A stretch of 64,000 nucleotides of DNA from Streptomyces griseoflavus (GCF_014649995.1 NZ_BMUC01000011.1:169916-233915), one strand, 5' to 3'; numbered from the stretch's first letter, positions 7,484-16,471 are shown. Made by a program: numbers and translations. Notes: generated by a model not told the origin, from the letters alone.

Positions 7484-9216
7484 GGTGCCTCCCGGGTCGG
7501 TGCGGGCACCGCGGTGGCCCGGGGTGCGGCGGTTCCCCGCAGGAAACCGTCGTGTTCCAGACGCGCCCGGGCCGCGGCGATCGCCTCGGGTGTGGTGGCG
7601 TACTCCCCGCCCTCGTGACGCAGCAGTTCCAGGGCTCCCACGGACGCGAGGGGGCGGTGGTGCTCCGGGCGGATGCCGGAGGCCAGGACGAGGATGCCGC
7701 GCCGTCGCAGTTTCTCCACCGCGTCCTTGAGGACCAGGGCGCCCGTGGCGTCGACGACGCTGACGTGGGACATGCGCAGCACGACCACGCGTACGTCGGC
7801 GAGTTCGGTCAGTTCGAGCAGGAAGCGGTGGGCCGCGGCGAAGAACAGGGGGCCGTCGATGCGGTAGGCGACGATGTGCTCGGCGAGCAGCGCGTGTTCC
7901 TCCTCCGTGTGGTCGCCCCGGTCCAGCGGCAGCGGGGCGAGCCGGGCCTGGCGGGCGACGGCTCCCAGTGCGAGGACGGCCGCGACGGCCAGCCCGATGA
8001 CCACCGCCTGTACGAGGTCGAGCACGAGCGTGGCGGCGGCGGTGAGGACCAGGATCAGCGCGTCGGAGCGGGTGGCGCGGGTCATCGCGCGCAGTGAGCC
8101 GACCTCGACCATGCGCACCGCGGTGGCCAGCAGGACTCCGGCGAGGGCGGCCAGCGGGATCCGCGAGACGAGCGGGGCGGCCGCGAAGACGATCACGGCG
8201 AGGACGGCGGCGTGGGTGAGCGAGGCCAGCCGGGAGGTGGCGCCGGTGCGGACGTTGACGGCGGTGCGGGCGATCGCGCCGGTCGCCGGGACGCCGCCGA
8301 ACAGCGGGGCGGCGATGTTGGCGAGGCCCTGGCCGAAGAGTTCCCGGTCGGGGTCGTGCCGCCCGCCGACGGTCATGCCGTCGGCGACGGAGGCGGAGAG
8401 CAGCGACTCCAGGGCGGCGAGCGCGGCCACGGCCAGGGCCGGCGCGAGCAGGCTGCCCAGGGCGGCGGTGTCGACGAAGGAGAACGAGGGGGCGGGCAGA
8501 CCGGGGGGCAGGTCCCCGATCGGCCGCGCCCCGTCCAGGCCGGCGGCCTGCGCCACGACGGTGGCCGCGATCACCGCCAGGACGGAGAAGGGGACGGTGG
8601 GTTTCCAGCGCGCCCCGAGCAGCATCACGGCCGCCACCGAGAGCGCCAGTGCCAGTGCCGTCCAGTTGGGGGCGCGGACGAACTCCCGCCCCGCCTGCCA
8701 GGCCACCACCAGGACCCGCTCGCCGTCGGGTGCGGGCACCCCGAGCGCGTTCGGTATCTGCTGCAGCCCGATGACGCAGGCGATGCCGAGCGTGAAGCCC
8801 TCCACCACGGGAGCGGGCACGTAGCGCATGCTGCCGCCGGCCCGCAGCAGTGCCAGGCCGACGAGGATCACGCCCGCCATCAGCCCGACGGTGAGCACGC
8901 CGCCGGGCCCGTGGTCGGCGACGATCGGCACGAGCACCACGGTCATCGCCCCGGTCGGCCCGGAGACCTGGAGGTTCGAACCGCCGAACACGGCCGCGAG
9001 CGCCCCGGCCACGACCGCGGTGGCGAGCCCGGCCTCGGCGCCGAGCCCCGAGGAGACCCCGAAGCCGAGGGCGAGCGGCAGGGCGACGACCGCGACGGTC
9101 AGTCCGGCCAGCAGGTTCCGGCGGGGGTGGCGCCGCATCTGGTCCAGGTCGGCGCGGGTGGGCAGCAGCGAGGTGATCCGGGACCGGAGCCCTGCCTGTG
9201 ACGACGGTACGGACAC
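7480..9216 (-). CDS. SulP-family anion transporter with STAS domain
   Basis: The 578-aa protein has the SulP transmembrane core (from RRNLLAGLTVAVVALPLALGF, through SGPTGAMTVV, to the last helices near residue 420) and a cytosolic STAS domain in roughly the last 130 residues. SulP proteins carry sulfate, bicarbonate or other anions. In the STAS domain the loop normally phosphorylated in antagonists (D-S-S/T-G) reads D-A-T-G, so the serine is replaced by alanine. GTG 9216 is chosen because GAGGGG lies just upstream. The stop overlaps the start of the ATPase gene. Confidence 0.93.
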   Translation of the reverse strand: MSVPSSQAGLRSRITSLLPTRADLDQMRRHPRRNLLAGLTVAVVALPLALGFGVSSGLGAEAGLATAVVAGALAAVFGGSNLQVSGPTGAMTVVLVPIVADHGPGGVLTVGLMAGVILVGLALLRAGGSMRYVPAPVVEGFTLGIACVIGLQQIPNALGVPAPDGERVLVVAWQAGREFVRAPNWTALALALSVAAVMLLGARWKPTVPFSVLAVIAATVVAQAAGLDGARPIGDLPPGLPAPSFSFVDTAALGSLLAPALAVAALAALESLLSASVADGMTVGGRHDPDRELFGQGLANIAAPLFGGVPATGAIARTAVNVRTGATSRLASLTHAAVLAVIVFAAAPLVSRIPLAALAGVLLATAVRMVEVGSLRAMTRATRSDALILVLTAAATLVLDLVQAVVIGLAVAAVLALGAVARQARLAPLPLDRGDHTEEEHALLAEHIVAYRIDGPLFFAAAHRFLLELTELADVRVVVLRMSHVSVVDATGALVLKDAVEKLRRRGILVLASGIRPEHHRPLASVGALELLRHEGGEYATTPEAIAAARARLEHDGFLRGTAAPRATAVPAPTREAP

Positions 9217-9266
9217 GGCCCCTCGACTCCCCTCGCACGGTTGTGACGAGATAAGCATGTAGTCAC

Positions 9267-9282
9267 TTGCGAAATTTTGCAA
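9267..9282. promoter_or_regulatory. Candidate operator upstream of the SulP gene
   Basis: TTGCGAAATTTTGCAA is a 16-bp near-perfect palindrome (7 of 8 pairs) in an unusually A+T-rich patch 51 bp upstream of the SulP start. Size, symmetry and location suit an ArsR-family dimer such as the one encoded at 6562-6912. This is inference. Confidence 0.4.
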
Positions 9283-9355
9283 TTCCGCAGTTCCTGCCGT
9301 GAAGGGCCGTGCGTGCATGTCCCCGGTGTGCCGATGTCCTTCCCCGGCGGTCGGC

Positions 9356-9955
9356 TCAGCCCGTCATCCGTTTCCGCCACGACGGCTCGACCCGCTGCCA
9401 CTCGGCCTCCCACTCGGCCAGGCGCCGCCACTGCATCAGGCACCGGCAGAGCCATCCGCCGAGCACCACCAGTCCCCCGGTGGCGACGGCGACCGTGATC
9501 CCGGCCATGACGATCTGGAACCGTGCTTCCGCTCCCTCGGGCGGCGCGGAGGTCAGCCGGCCCGCGGAGTCGTTCCACACGGTGACCTCGGCGCCCGCCT
9601 TCGCGCCCGCGTCCACCTCCGCCCGGCCGGTGTGGACGGCACCGTCAAAAGCGGTCCACCGCACCTTGGCCCAGACACCGCCGTCGCCGTCCTCCGTCGC
9701 GGACGCCGGCAGCGCGTGCGCGGCGTCCTCCACGAGGACGGCCGGGACGGGGCGGGTGCCCTCGCGCCGGTCCTCGATCGACCCGTTGACGACGCCGGCC
9801 GCCGTCCCGCCGGCGAACACCCCGACGAGCAGGGCCAGGAGGAGGGTGGCGAGCATCAGCCATGCCTCGGCCAGATCGCTGCGGCGGCGCAGCGGGTTCC
9901 TCCGCCACCGCCACAGCCGCACCCGGTGCGGCCTCGCACCCTGCGTCCCGGTCAT
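9356..9955 (-). CDS. Rv1733c-family two-helix membrane protein
   Basis: The 199-aa protein has a basic N-terminus (R-rich, residues 7-26), a first TM helix about 30-55, an extracytoplasmic domain of about 90 residues (VWAKVRWTAFDGAVHTGRAEV, VWNDSAGR) and a second TM helix about 150-170 followed by W/R/E-rich sequence. This layout is that of the Rv1733c family, named after a Mycobacterium tuberculosis DosR-regulon antigen; biochemical function is unknown. Neighbouring genes and the palindrome at 10031 fit a dormancy or hypoxia context. Confidence 0.75.
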   Translation of the reverse strand: MTGTQGARPHRVRLWRWRRNPLRRRSDLAEAWLMLATLLLALLVGVFAGGTAAGVVNGSIEDRREGTRPVPAVLVEDAAHALPASATEDGDGGVWAKVRWTAFDGAVHTGRAEVDAGAKAGAEVTVWNDSAGRLTSAPPEGAEARFQIVMAGITVAVATGGLVVLGGWLCRCLMQWRRLAEWEAEWQRVEPSWRKRMTG

Positions 9956-9956
9956 G

Positions 9957-9969
9957 GGAGGTCACCTCC
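9957..9969 (-). promoter_or_regulatory. Self-complementary Shine-Dalgarno region
   Basis: The leader of the Rv1733c-family gene contains GGAGGTGACCTCC (minus strand), in which the ribosome binding site GGAGG is the left arm of a palindrome whose right arm CCTCC touches the ATG. The short hairpin would hide the binding site; intermolecular pairing or protein binding are alternatives. Confidence 0.35.
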
Positions 9970-10030
9970 TCGCGCGGGTACCGACGGCGCCCCTTCTCCA
10001 GGGTGGACCCTCGGCACCCGGTCCCGCACG

Positions 10031-10044
10031 GGGCCGAACGGCCC
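10031..10044. promoter_or_regulatory. DevR/OsdR-like palindrome
   Basis: GGGCCGAACGGCCC is a perfect 6+6 inverted repeat with a 2-bp centre, 76 bp upstream of the Rv1733c-family start and between it and the ADH stop codon. It resembles, from memory, sites of the DosR/OsdR dormancy regulators, which have GGG...CCC outer triplets. In GC-rich DNA such repeats can arise by chance. Confidence 0.35.
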
Positions 10045-10093
10045 GTCCCGCGGCGCGGAGCACACCGGGCGGGCCCGTCGGGCCCCCGGTCCG

Positions 10094-11167
10094 TCAGGGC
10101 GTCGGGTGCGCGGGGACCACTTCGTGCTGCGGCACGCCCAGGACGACCTTGAGCGCGCCGGTGTCGGCGGCGTTGCGGAAGACGTCGTACGCCTCCTGCA
10201 TGTGGTCGAGCGGAAAGGTGTGGGTGACCATCCGGCGGGTGGGCAGCCGGCCGGCGGCGGCCATCCGCAGCAGGGCGGGGGTGGAGCGGGTGTCGACCAG
10301 CCCGGTGGTGATGGTGACGTTCCTGCTCCACAGGTCCTCGAGGTGCAGGGTGACGGGCGCGCCGTGCACGCCGACGTTGGCGAGGTGCCCGCCGGGGCGG
10401 ACCATGCGGGCGCACAGTTCGAAGGTCTCCGGCACGCCCACCGCCTCGATGACCACGTCCGCGCCCAGTTCCCCGGTGAGGTCCCCGACGAGCTGCTCGG
10501 GGTCCTCGCTCGCGTCGGCCACCGCGTCGGCGCCGAACTCCTTCGCCGCCTGGAGCCGGGAGGCGGCGAGGTCCACGGCGACGATGCGCTCGGGCGCGAA
10601 CAGCCGGGCGGTGGCGATCGCGGCGAGTCCGACGGGCCCCGCGCCGACCACGGCGACCGTGTCGCCGGGGCGGACGCGCCCGTTGAGCACGCCGACCTCG
10701 TAGCCGGTGGGGAAGATGTCGGCGAGCAGCACGGCGTCCTCGTTGGCCACGGCGCCGGGCAGCGGGTGGACCGAGAGGTCGGCGTGCGGGACGCGTACGT
10801 ACTCGGCCTGGGTGCCGTCGACGAGGTGGCCGAGGATCCAGCCCCCGCCGCCCCGGCACTGGCTGTAGCTGGTCTCGCGGCAGTAGCCGCAGCGTCCGCA
10901 GGCGGAGATGCAGGAGACGAGGACCCGGTCCCCGGGGCGTACCGTGCGGACGTCGGTGCCGGCCTCGACGATCTCGCCGACCGCTTCGTGGCCGAGGACG
11001 GTTCCCGGGCGGACCGCGGGCACGTCGCCCTTGAGGATGTGCAGGTCGGTGCCGCAGATGGTGACGGCGTCGACGCGCACGATGACGTCGCCGGGGTCCT
11101 TGATCTCGGGGTCGGGGACCTCTTCCCAGGCGGACTGCCCGGGGCCGTGGAAGACATAGCCCTTCAT
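10094..11167 (-). CDS. Zinc-dependent alcohol dehydrogenase (MDR family)
   Basis: The 357-aa protein is a medium-chain dehydrogenase. Visible features: catalytic-zinc region CGTDLH (Cys38 area) and GHEAVGEIVEAG; the structural-zinc cysteines CGRCGYCRETSYSQC; and the Rossmann glycine motif VAVVGAGPVGLAAI with NAD-selecting acidic residue in IVAVDLAASR. It should oxidise an alcohol or reduce an aldehyde with NAD. Proteins of this kind are part of dormancy-type regulons in Streptomyces coelicolor, which fits the Rv1733c-family neighbour. AAGGGTGAGGA precedes ATG 11167. Confidence 0.9.
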   Translation of the reverse strand: MKGYVFHGPGQSAWEEVPDPEIKDPGDVIVRVDAVTICGTDLHILKGDVPAVRPGTVLGHEAVGEIVEAGTDVRTVRPGDRVLVSCISACGRCGYCRETSYSQCRGGGGWILGHLVDGTQAEYVRVPHADLSVHPLPGAVANEDAVLLADIFPTGYEVGVLNGRVRPGDTVAVVGAGPVGLAAIATARLFAPERIVAVDLAASRLQAAKEFGADAVADASEDPEQLVGDLTGELGADVVIEAVGVPETFELCARMVRPGGHLANVGVHGAPVTLHLEDLWSRNVTITTGLVDTRSTPALLRMAAAGRLPTRRMVTHTFPLDHMQEAYDVFRNAADTGALKVVLGVPQHEVVPAHPTP

Positions 11168-11352
11168 GCCGATCCTCACCCTTCTCGCTGTGCGGCGGGC
11201 TTCGGCGCGGGGCGTGCGCGCGCCCGCTCGCTTCGGCGGCGGGGCCCGGGTGGCTGCCGGGACCGCCCTGCCCTTCCAGTGTGGGTGTGAGGCGGGGGAT
11301 GCGCTCGGGCGGACGGGTGGGGCCGGCTGCGGCTTGTTCGCCGCCGCCCTGA

Positions 11353-14300
11353 TCACGCCACCGGTCGGGCGATCCCGCGGTCCAGGAGGTGGCGGGTGTG
11401 GGCCGCGGAGGCCGACAGGTGGCGGAGGAAGCGGGCGGTGAGGTCGTAGAGGTGTCGTACGGCCTCCAGGCGTTCCAGGCGTGGGGCCAGGGCCGACAGG
11501 GCGATGGCCAGGGCGATGCCGAGCCAGGCGACCGGGCCGAGCGGGGTGCAGCCGAAGAAGTGGCTGACGCCCGGCGTCTGGACGAGGGCGGCGAGCACCG
11601 CCGCGGAGCCCAGGGCCGTCACCCACACCAGGGTGCTGTGGCGGCGGCCGGACAGGGTCTGCACCAACTGGGCGCCGACCACTCCGCACAGGGCCATGGT
11701 GGTGGAGCGCCGTTCGGTGCCGGGGGTGAGGCGGCCGAACAGGTACGCCGTGACCGCGCCGAGGCACGTGGTCACGCCCCGGCGGCGGATGGAGCGCAGC
11801 AGGGGCGTGCCGAGCACGTCCAGCCCCATCGGGCCGGTCGCGGCGTGCGCCGCCGTCGACGGGTCGTCGCTCGGCGTCACCGCCACCGCCATCGCGGGGA
11901 ACATGTCGGTGAGCAGGTTGACCAGCAGCAGTTGACGGGTCGACAGGGGCGAGGACCCGGCGAGGAGGGTCCCCAGCACGCTGAAGCCGACCTCGCCCGC
12001 GTTGCCGCCGATGAGGATGCTCACCGCGTCCGCGACGCTGCGCCACAGCGCGCGGCCCTCGCCGACGGCGTCGACCAGGACGGACAGGTCGCCGGTGGTG
12101 AGCACGATGTCGGCGGCGTTGCGGGCGGCGGCGGAGCCGCGGGACTCGATGGCGACCCCCACGTCGGCGGCACGGATGGCGGCGGCGTCGTTGGCACCGT
12201 CGCCGGCCATCGCCACGACCCGGCCGGCCTGCTGGAGGGCCTCCACGACATGGAGCTTCTGCTCGGGTGCGACCCGGGCGACGACCCCCGCACCGTGCAG
12301 GGCGCGGACCCGGTCGCTGCGGCCCATGGCGACGAGTTCGTCCCCGGTGACCACGGAGGTGGACTCCGGCCAGCCCAGTTGCAGGGCGATGGCGCGGGCG
12401 GTCTCCGGATGGTCGCCGGTGAGCATGACGGGCAGGATGCCGGCCCGGCGCAGTTCGGTGAGCAGTTCCTGCGAGGTCTCGCGGGGAACGTCCGCCAGGG
12501 CGACCAGTCCGGCGAACTCCAGGCCGTCGAGCGCGGCGTCGAGTTCGGCGTCCGCGTCGGGTCCCCGGCACGGGCGCCGGGCGACGGCCAGCACGCGCAG
12601 TCCCTGCCCGGCGAGGGTGTGGGCCGTCCCGGCCGCCTCCTCGGGGAGGTCCCGGCAGGCGGGCAGCACCGTCTCCGGGGCGCCCTTGACGACGAGCATC
12701 CGGCCCGTGCCCGGGCCGCCCTCGCGGCCCACCGCCGCCGCGTAACCGCGGCTGGCCTCGAAGGCCAGTTCGCCCTCCGCGGTCCAGGCCCCGTCGGGCG
12801 GGGCCGCGTCGAGGACCGCCTCGTCGGTGGCGTGGGCGATCCGCCGCCCCTCGGCCGTCTCCTCCTGCGGGCAGGCGCGCGCCGCCAGCCGCACGACCGG
12901 TACCGCGTCGGCCGCTCCCGGGGCGAGGACGGTGCCGTCGGCGGTGGCGACCCGGACCAGGCGGAGCCGGTTCTCGGTGAGTGTGCCGGTCTTGTCGAAG
13001 CAGACGGTGTCCACCCGGCCGAGCGCCTCCAGGGTGCGGGGGGTGCGGACCAGGACGCCGCGCCGGGACAGCCGGCGGGCCGCGGCCATCTGGGCGACGG
13101 TCGCGACCAGGGGCAGGCCCTCGGGGACGGCGGCGACGGCCACCGCGACCCCGCCGCTGACGGCCCGTCGGACGGGGCTGCCGCGCAGCAGGGACAGTCC
13201 GGTGACCAGCGCACCGCCGGTGAAGGTGACGGGCAGGGCCTTGCGGGTGAGTTCCTGCAGGCGTGCCTGGACTCCGGCGGGCGGCGGGGTGCGGGCGGCC
13301 AGGGCGACGGCGCGGCCCGCCTCGGTGCGGTCGCCGGTGTCCACCACGAGCGCCTCGGCCCGGCCGGCCACCACGGTGGTGCCCTCGAACACCATGCAGG
13401 TCCGCTGGTGCACGGGCGCGCCGGGCGCCGGGTCGAGGGACTTGGTCACGGGCAGCGACTCGCCGGTGAGCGACGACTCGTCGACCTCCAGCCCGTCCTG
13501 CTGGACCAGGCGCGCGTCGGCGGGTACGACGTCACCGGCGCCGAGGCTGATCCGGTCCCCGGGCCGCAGCCGGGCGGCGTCCACGGTGACGGTGCGGTCG
13601 CCGCCGTCCTGGCGGCGTGCCTTGGGCCGCTGCCGGGCGGCCAGGCGGGCCAGGGCCCGTTCGGCGCGCAGCCGCTGGAGCCCGCCCGCCACCGCGTTGA
13701 TGTCCATGGCGCCGAGGACGAGCAGCGCGTCGACGAGCGAGCCGAGCAGCGCCGAGGCGACCGCTCCGGTGGCCAGGACGGGGGTGAGCGGGTCGTCGAG
13801 TTCACGGCGTACGGCACCGGCCGCCTGCCAGGTCCAGCGGGCGGGTGCGAGGACGGGCGTGCCGGCGAGGCGGGCGGCCCGCTGCCGGGCGCGGCCGGCG
13901 AGGAGGGCGAGCCCGTCGGGCTCGGCGTCGACGCGGACGCGGTGGAGCAGGTCGCGTGCCTCGTGCGGTTCGAGCGCGTGCCAGGGGACGTGCCACCGGG
14001 GCTCGGGCGGCACGGCGCGGGCCACGCGTACGGCCTCGGTCCAGCCGATGAGCAGGGCGGCCGCGGCGGCGATGTTCACCGGGGCGTGCCGGGTGAGCCG
14101 CTGCCAGAGCCGGCCGCCCGGGGTGCCGCCGCGGGCCACCATCAGCCCGGACAGGGCGGCGCCCGCCCGGGCCAGGGTCTGGGAGCGGCGGCCGACGCGG
14201 CGCGCCGCCGGGATGGCCGTCAGCAGCCGCCACACGTCGCCGAGTCCGCCGGGGGCGAGGGCGTCGGCACCCCAGGCGACGGCCGACCGGTCGTCGGTGA

Positions 14301-15678
14301 GGGCGATCGCCACGTCCCCTGCGGGCAGCCCGTCCGCCACGTCGCCGGCACCGTGCGCGGGCACCCGGGCGACGCTCACCACGATGTGACCGTCGTTCTG
14401 CAGCGCCCGTACGACGTCGCCGAACGGCAGGTCGGCGGGGGCGACCTCGTCGGCGAGACGGGTGATGTCCTTCAGGTCGGAGCCGCCGGTGATCACGACG
14501 TGCAGCCCGGCCCGGCGGGCCGCGTCGAGGACGGCCTCGGCGCAGGGGTCGACGGGGTCGTGGAACACGGCGTCGTCGCCGGGCGGTGTGTGGCCGCGCA
14601 GGGCGTCGGCGTGCAGGACGAGGGAGTCGGCGATCTCCAGCTGCCACAGCCGCCTGCCGCTGCGCACCAGGACGCCGGATCCGGCGAGGCGGGCGCCGAG
14701 GAGCGCGTCGAACGCGGCGGGACCGTAGCGTGCGGCCTTCGGTGATCCGGCGAGGACCGCCTCGGCCGCCTCCGCCGCGTCGTGCGTGATGAGGAGGGTG
14801 GCGGCGGCGCCCGCCACGCTGCCGGTGCCGGCGTGGGCGGCGTAGGCCTGGGTGGGTGTCACGCGCGGGGGCGGGCGGACGCCGGCGGGAGCGGGGAGGC
14901 TGGTGCGCCGTTCGCCGCAGACGTCGTCGTGCAGCGCCTCGAAGGCGGCGGCCCGGGCGGTCGCCTCGGCCAGCTGACCGGTGCGCAGCAGTCCGTCGAG
15001 CACGAGGGACACGGGGGACTGCCCGGCGCCGTGCGCGGCGGCGTTGGCGGCGGCGAGGAGGAGTTCCATGCCGCCGCGGCCGAACCGCCGGCGCAGCAGG
15101 GCACGGAAGCGGGGGTTCTCGCGCAGCAGGGTGACGGCGGCGGTGACCGCCTTGGGGCTGCGGGGCAGGCGCAGCGACCGGCCGGCCAGGGCACCGGCCG
15201 CGCCGGCGGCGTCCAGCAGCAGCCCCGCGGCGGCGATCCGCACGTCGCGGGGGTCGCCCGGATGCTCGGTCCCGGTCTCCTCCCCGGAGCTCGCGTCCTC
15301 GGTCAGCCCCAGGCGGGCGGCCAGTCGGACGGCGTGCTCGGTCACGCGGTCACCGGCGGCGTCCGTCACGGCGGTCACGACGAGCCGGGACAGTCCGTCG
15401 TCCCAGTACGCGGTCAGCACGTCGGGGTGGTCGAGGAGTTCGGCGGCGGCCCGGCGGGCGAGCGGGGCGACGGCGCCGCCCGGGTTGTGCAGGGCCAGGT
15501 GGACGCGGTGTCCGGCCCGCCAGTGCCGGTCGCCGCCGACGGCGTTGCGCGTGACGTGGCCCAGGCGGCGGGTGGTGGCGTGGACGGAGGTGATGCCCCG
15601 GGCGGTGCTGCGGGCGGCGCCGGCGGCGGCACCCGCGACGGCACCGGCGAGGGGGGCGGCGTCGAGGAGTGTGAGCAT
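11353..15678 (-). CDS. Large CtpI-like cation P-type ATPase
   Basis: The 1441-aa protein is about 1.5 times the usual length. The first ~550 residues contain heavy-metal-associated-like and predicted cytosolic modules; the rest is a P-type ATPase: actuator TGES (SSLTGESLPVTK), phosphorylation motif DKTGTLT with Asp895, the nucleotide region KGAPE, and hinge GDGANDAAA. The N-terminal extension matches the layout of mycobacterial CtpH/CtpI. The ion is not known; no CPx motif is seen in the membrane region, arguing against soft-metal pumps. It starts 23 bp after the small membrane-protein gene, with which it forms an operon. No strong Shine-Dalgarno site precedes ATG 15678. Confidence 0.9.
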   Translation of the reverse strand: MLTLLDAAPLAGAVAGAAAGAARSTARGITSVHATTRRLGHVTRNAVGGDRHWRAGHRVHLALHNPGGAVAPLARRAAAELLDHPDVLTAYWDDGLSRLVVTAVTDAAGDRVTEHAVRLAARLGLTEDASSGEETGTEHPGDPRDVRIAAAGLLLDAAGAAGALAGRSLRLPRSPKAVTAAVTLLRENPRFRALLRRRFGRGGMELLLAAANAAAHGAGQSPVSLVLDGLLRTGQLAEATARAAAFEALHDDVCGERRTSLPAPAGVRPPPRVTPTQAYAAHAGTGSVAGAAATLLITHDAAEAAEAVLAGSPKAARYGPAAFDALLGARLAGSGVLVRSGRRLWQLEIADSLVLHADALRGHTPPGDDAVFHDPVDPCAEAVLDAARRAGLHVVITGGSDLKDITRLADEVAPADLPFGDVVRALQNDGHIVVSVARVPAHGAGDVADGLPAGDVAIALTDDRSAVAWGADALAPGGLGDVWRLLTAIPAARRVGRRSQTLARAGAALSGLMVARGGTPGGRLWQRLTRHAPVNIAAAAALLIGWTEAVRVARAVPPEPRWHVPWHALEPHEARDLLHRVRVDAEPDGLALLAGRARQRAARLAGTPVLAPARWTWQAAGAVRRELDDPLTPVLATGAVASALLGSLVDALLVLGAMDINAVAGGLQRLRAERALARLAARQRPKARRQDGGDRTVTVDAARLRPGDRISLGAGDVVPADARLVQQDGLEVDESSLTGESLPVTKSLDPAPGAPVHQRTCMVFEGTTVVAGRAEALVVDTGDRTEAGRAVALAARTPPPAGVQARLQELTRKALPVTFTGGALVTGLSLLRGSPVRRAVSGGVAVAVAAVPEGLPLVATVAQMAAARRLSRRGVLVRTPRTLEALGRVDTVCFDKTGTLTENRLRLVRVATADGTVLAPGAADAVPVVRLAARACPQEETAEGRRIAHATDEAVLDAAPPDGAWTAEGELAFEASRGYAAAVGREGGPGTGRMLVVKGAPETVLPACRDLPEEAAGTAHTLAGQGLRVLAVARRPCRGPDADAELDAALDGLEFAGLVALADVPRETSQELLTELRRAGILPVMLTGDHPETARAIALQLGWPESTSVVTGDELVAMGRSDRVRALHGAGVVARVAPEQKLHVVEALQQAGRVVAMAGDGANDAAAIRAADVGVAIESRGSAAARNAADIVLTTGDLSVLVDAVGEGRALWRSVADAVSILIGGNAGEVGFSVLGTLLAGSSPLSTRQLLLVNLLTDMFPAMAVAVTPSDDPSTAAHAATGPMGLDVLGTPLLRSIRRRGVTTCLGAVTAYLFGRLTPGTERRSTTMALCGVVGAQLVQTLSGRRHSTLVWVTALGSAAVLAALVQTPGVSHFFGCTPLGPVAWLGIALAIALSALAPRLERLEAVRHLYDLTARFLRHLSASAAHTRHLLDRGIARPVA

Positions 15679-15701
15679 CGGAGGCGTCCCGGGTTCCCGG
15701 A

Positions 15702-16253
15702 TCAGCGCGCGTGCCGGTCGTCGCGCGACCGCTCGGGGCCCGCGTGCGGTGCCTGGTGCGTGGTGGCCGCGGCCACCTGTTTGAGGCCCTCGGCGGTGGC
15801 GGTGTCCCCCACCTTGGCGGGCTCCTCGTGCACGGTGCTGCCGGTGCCGCCGTTCCGGTGGCGGGAGGGGGTGAGCCGGTCGCCGGGGCCCGCGGGCGGC
15901 TCGTCGCCGCCGGCGCCGACGGCGCGCGGACGGTCCTGCTCCGGCGCGGCCGGCCGGTCGTCCGTACCCGTCACCTCGCCCTCGGGCCGCTGTGCGGGGC
16001 GCGGCCTGGTGAGCCAGGCGACCGCGGCGCCGGTCAGCGCCACCGGCCACTCCACCAGTCCGGCCACCCCGAGCACGCCCGCGCCGGCGTAGACGGCCAT
16101 CCGCCGTCCGCGCGGCGACACCGCGCCGATCGTGTCGAGGGCACCGCCGGCCATCCTCTCCACCTGGTGCGCGCCGGGCAGCCGGCGCAGCCCGGAGACG
16201 ACCGCCCGCAGGGGCTGCGCGAGATCCGGCGAACGAGACGTGTCCTGGTCCAT
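15702..16253 (-). CDS. Small membrane protein upstream of the P-type ATPase
   Basis: The 183-aa protein starts MDQDTSRSPDLAQPLRAVVSG, has one hydrophobic stretch (about residues 50-75, VYAGAGVLGVAGLVEWPVALTGAAVAWL) and a long disordered, charged tail. I do not recognise a functional domain. GTGGAGG precedes ATG 16253; a further ATG at 16289 is in frame. Its position in front of the CtpI-like pump suggests an accessory or regulatory subunit, as seen for similar Streptomyces pairs; this is inference. Confidence 0.75.
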   Translation of the reverse strand: MDQDTSRSPDLAQPLRAVVSGLRRLPGAHQVERMAGGALDTIGAVSPRGRRMAVYAGAGVLGVAGLVEWPVALTGAAVAWLTRPRPAQRPEGEVTGTDDRPAAPEQDRPRAVGAGGDEPPAGPGDRLTPSRHRNGGTGSTVHEEPAKVGDTATAEGLKQVAAATTHQAPHAGPERSRDDRHAR

Positions 16254-16356
16254 GGCGACCTCCACGAGCGCGACCCTCTGGGAACCCATCGGTTTGTCTG
16301 CCTTGGCCCCATATTCGTCCGTGACGGGCCTGTGCGCTTTCCCAGTACGCCCGAGC

Positions 16357-16382
16357 CGGTCCCCCGCGGTCCGCGGGGACCG
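16357..16382. repeat. Inverted repeat in the divergent intergenic region
   Basis: The left arm CGGTCCCCCGCGG (16357-16369) pairs with CCGCGGGGACCG (16371-16382) with one bulged C and a 1-nt centre. It lies between the divergent membrane-protein/ATPase and nucleotidyltransferase operons and may be an operator. Confidence 0.4.
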
Positions 16383-16398
16383 CCTTCGGCACGCGTCC

Positions 16399-16423
16399 GT
16401 GTCGGAACGGGCACGCCGGGTAC
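16399..16423 (+). promoter_or_regulatory. SigB-like promoter of the nucleotidyltransferase operon
   Basis: GTGT, a 15-nt spacer and GGGTAC fit the Streptomyces stress sigma (SigB group) pattern GNNT-N14-16-GGGTAC/T. It faces the operon starting at 16509, giving a leader of roughly 80 nt. Confidence 0.45.
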
Positions 16424-16471
16424 TAGGGGGTGGCTGACAGGGCTGTCCCGGGCGGGGGAGCCGGACACAAC

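Noticed and set aside
11389-14745. 1118-codon plus-strand frame opposite the P-type ATPase gene
   Set aside because: Antisense shadow caused by high GC; the minus strand encodes complete P-type ATPase motifs.
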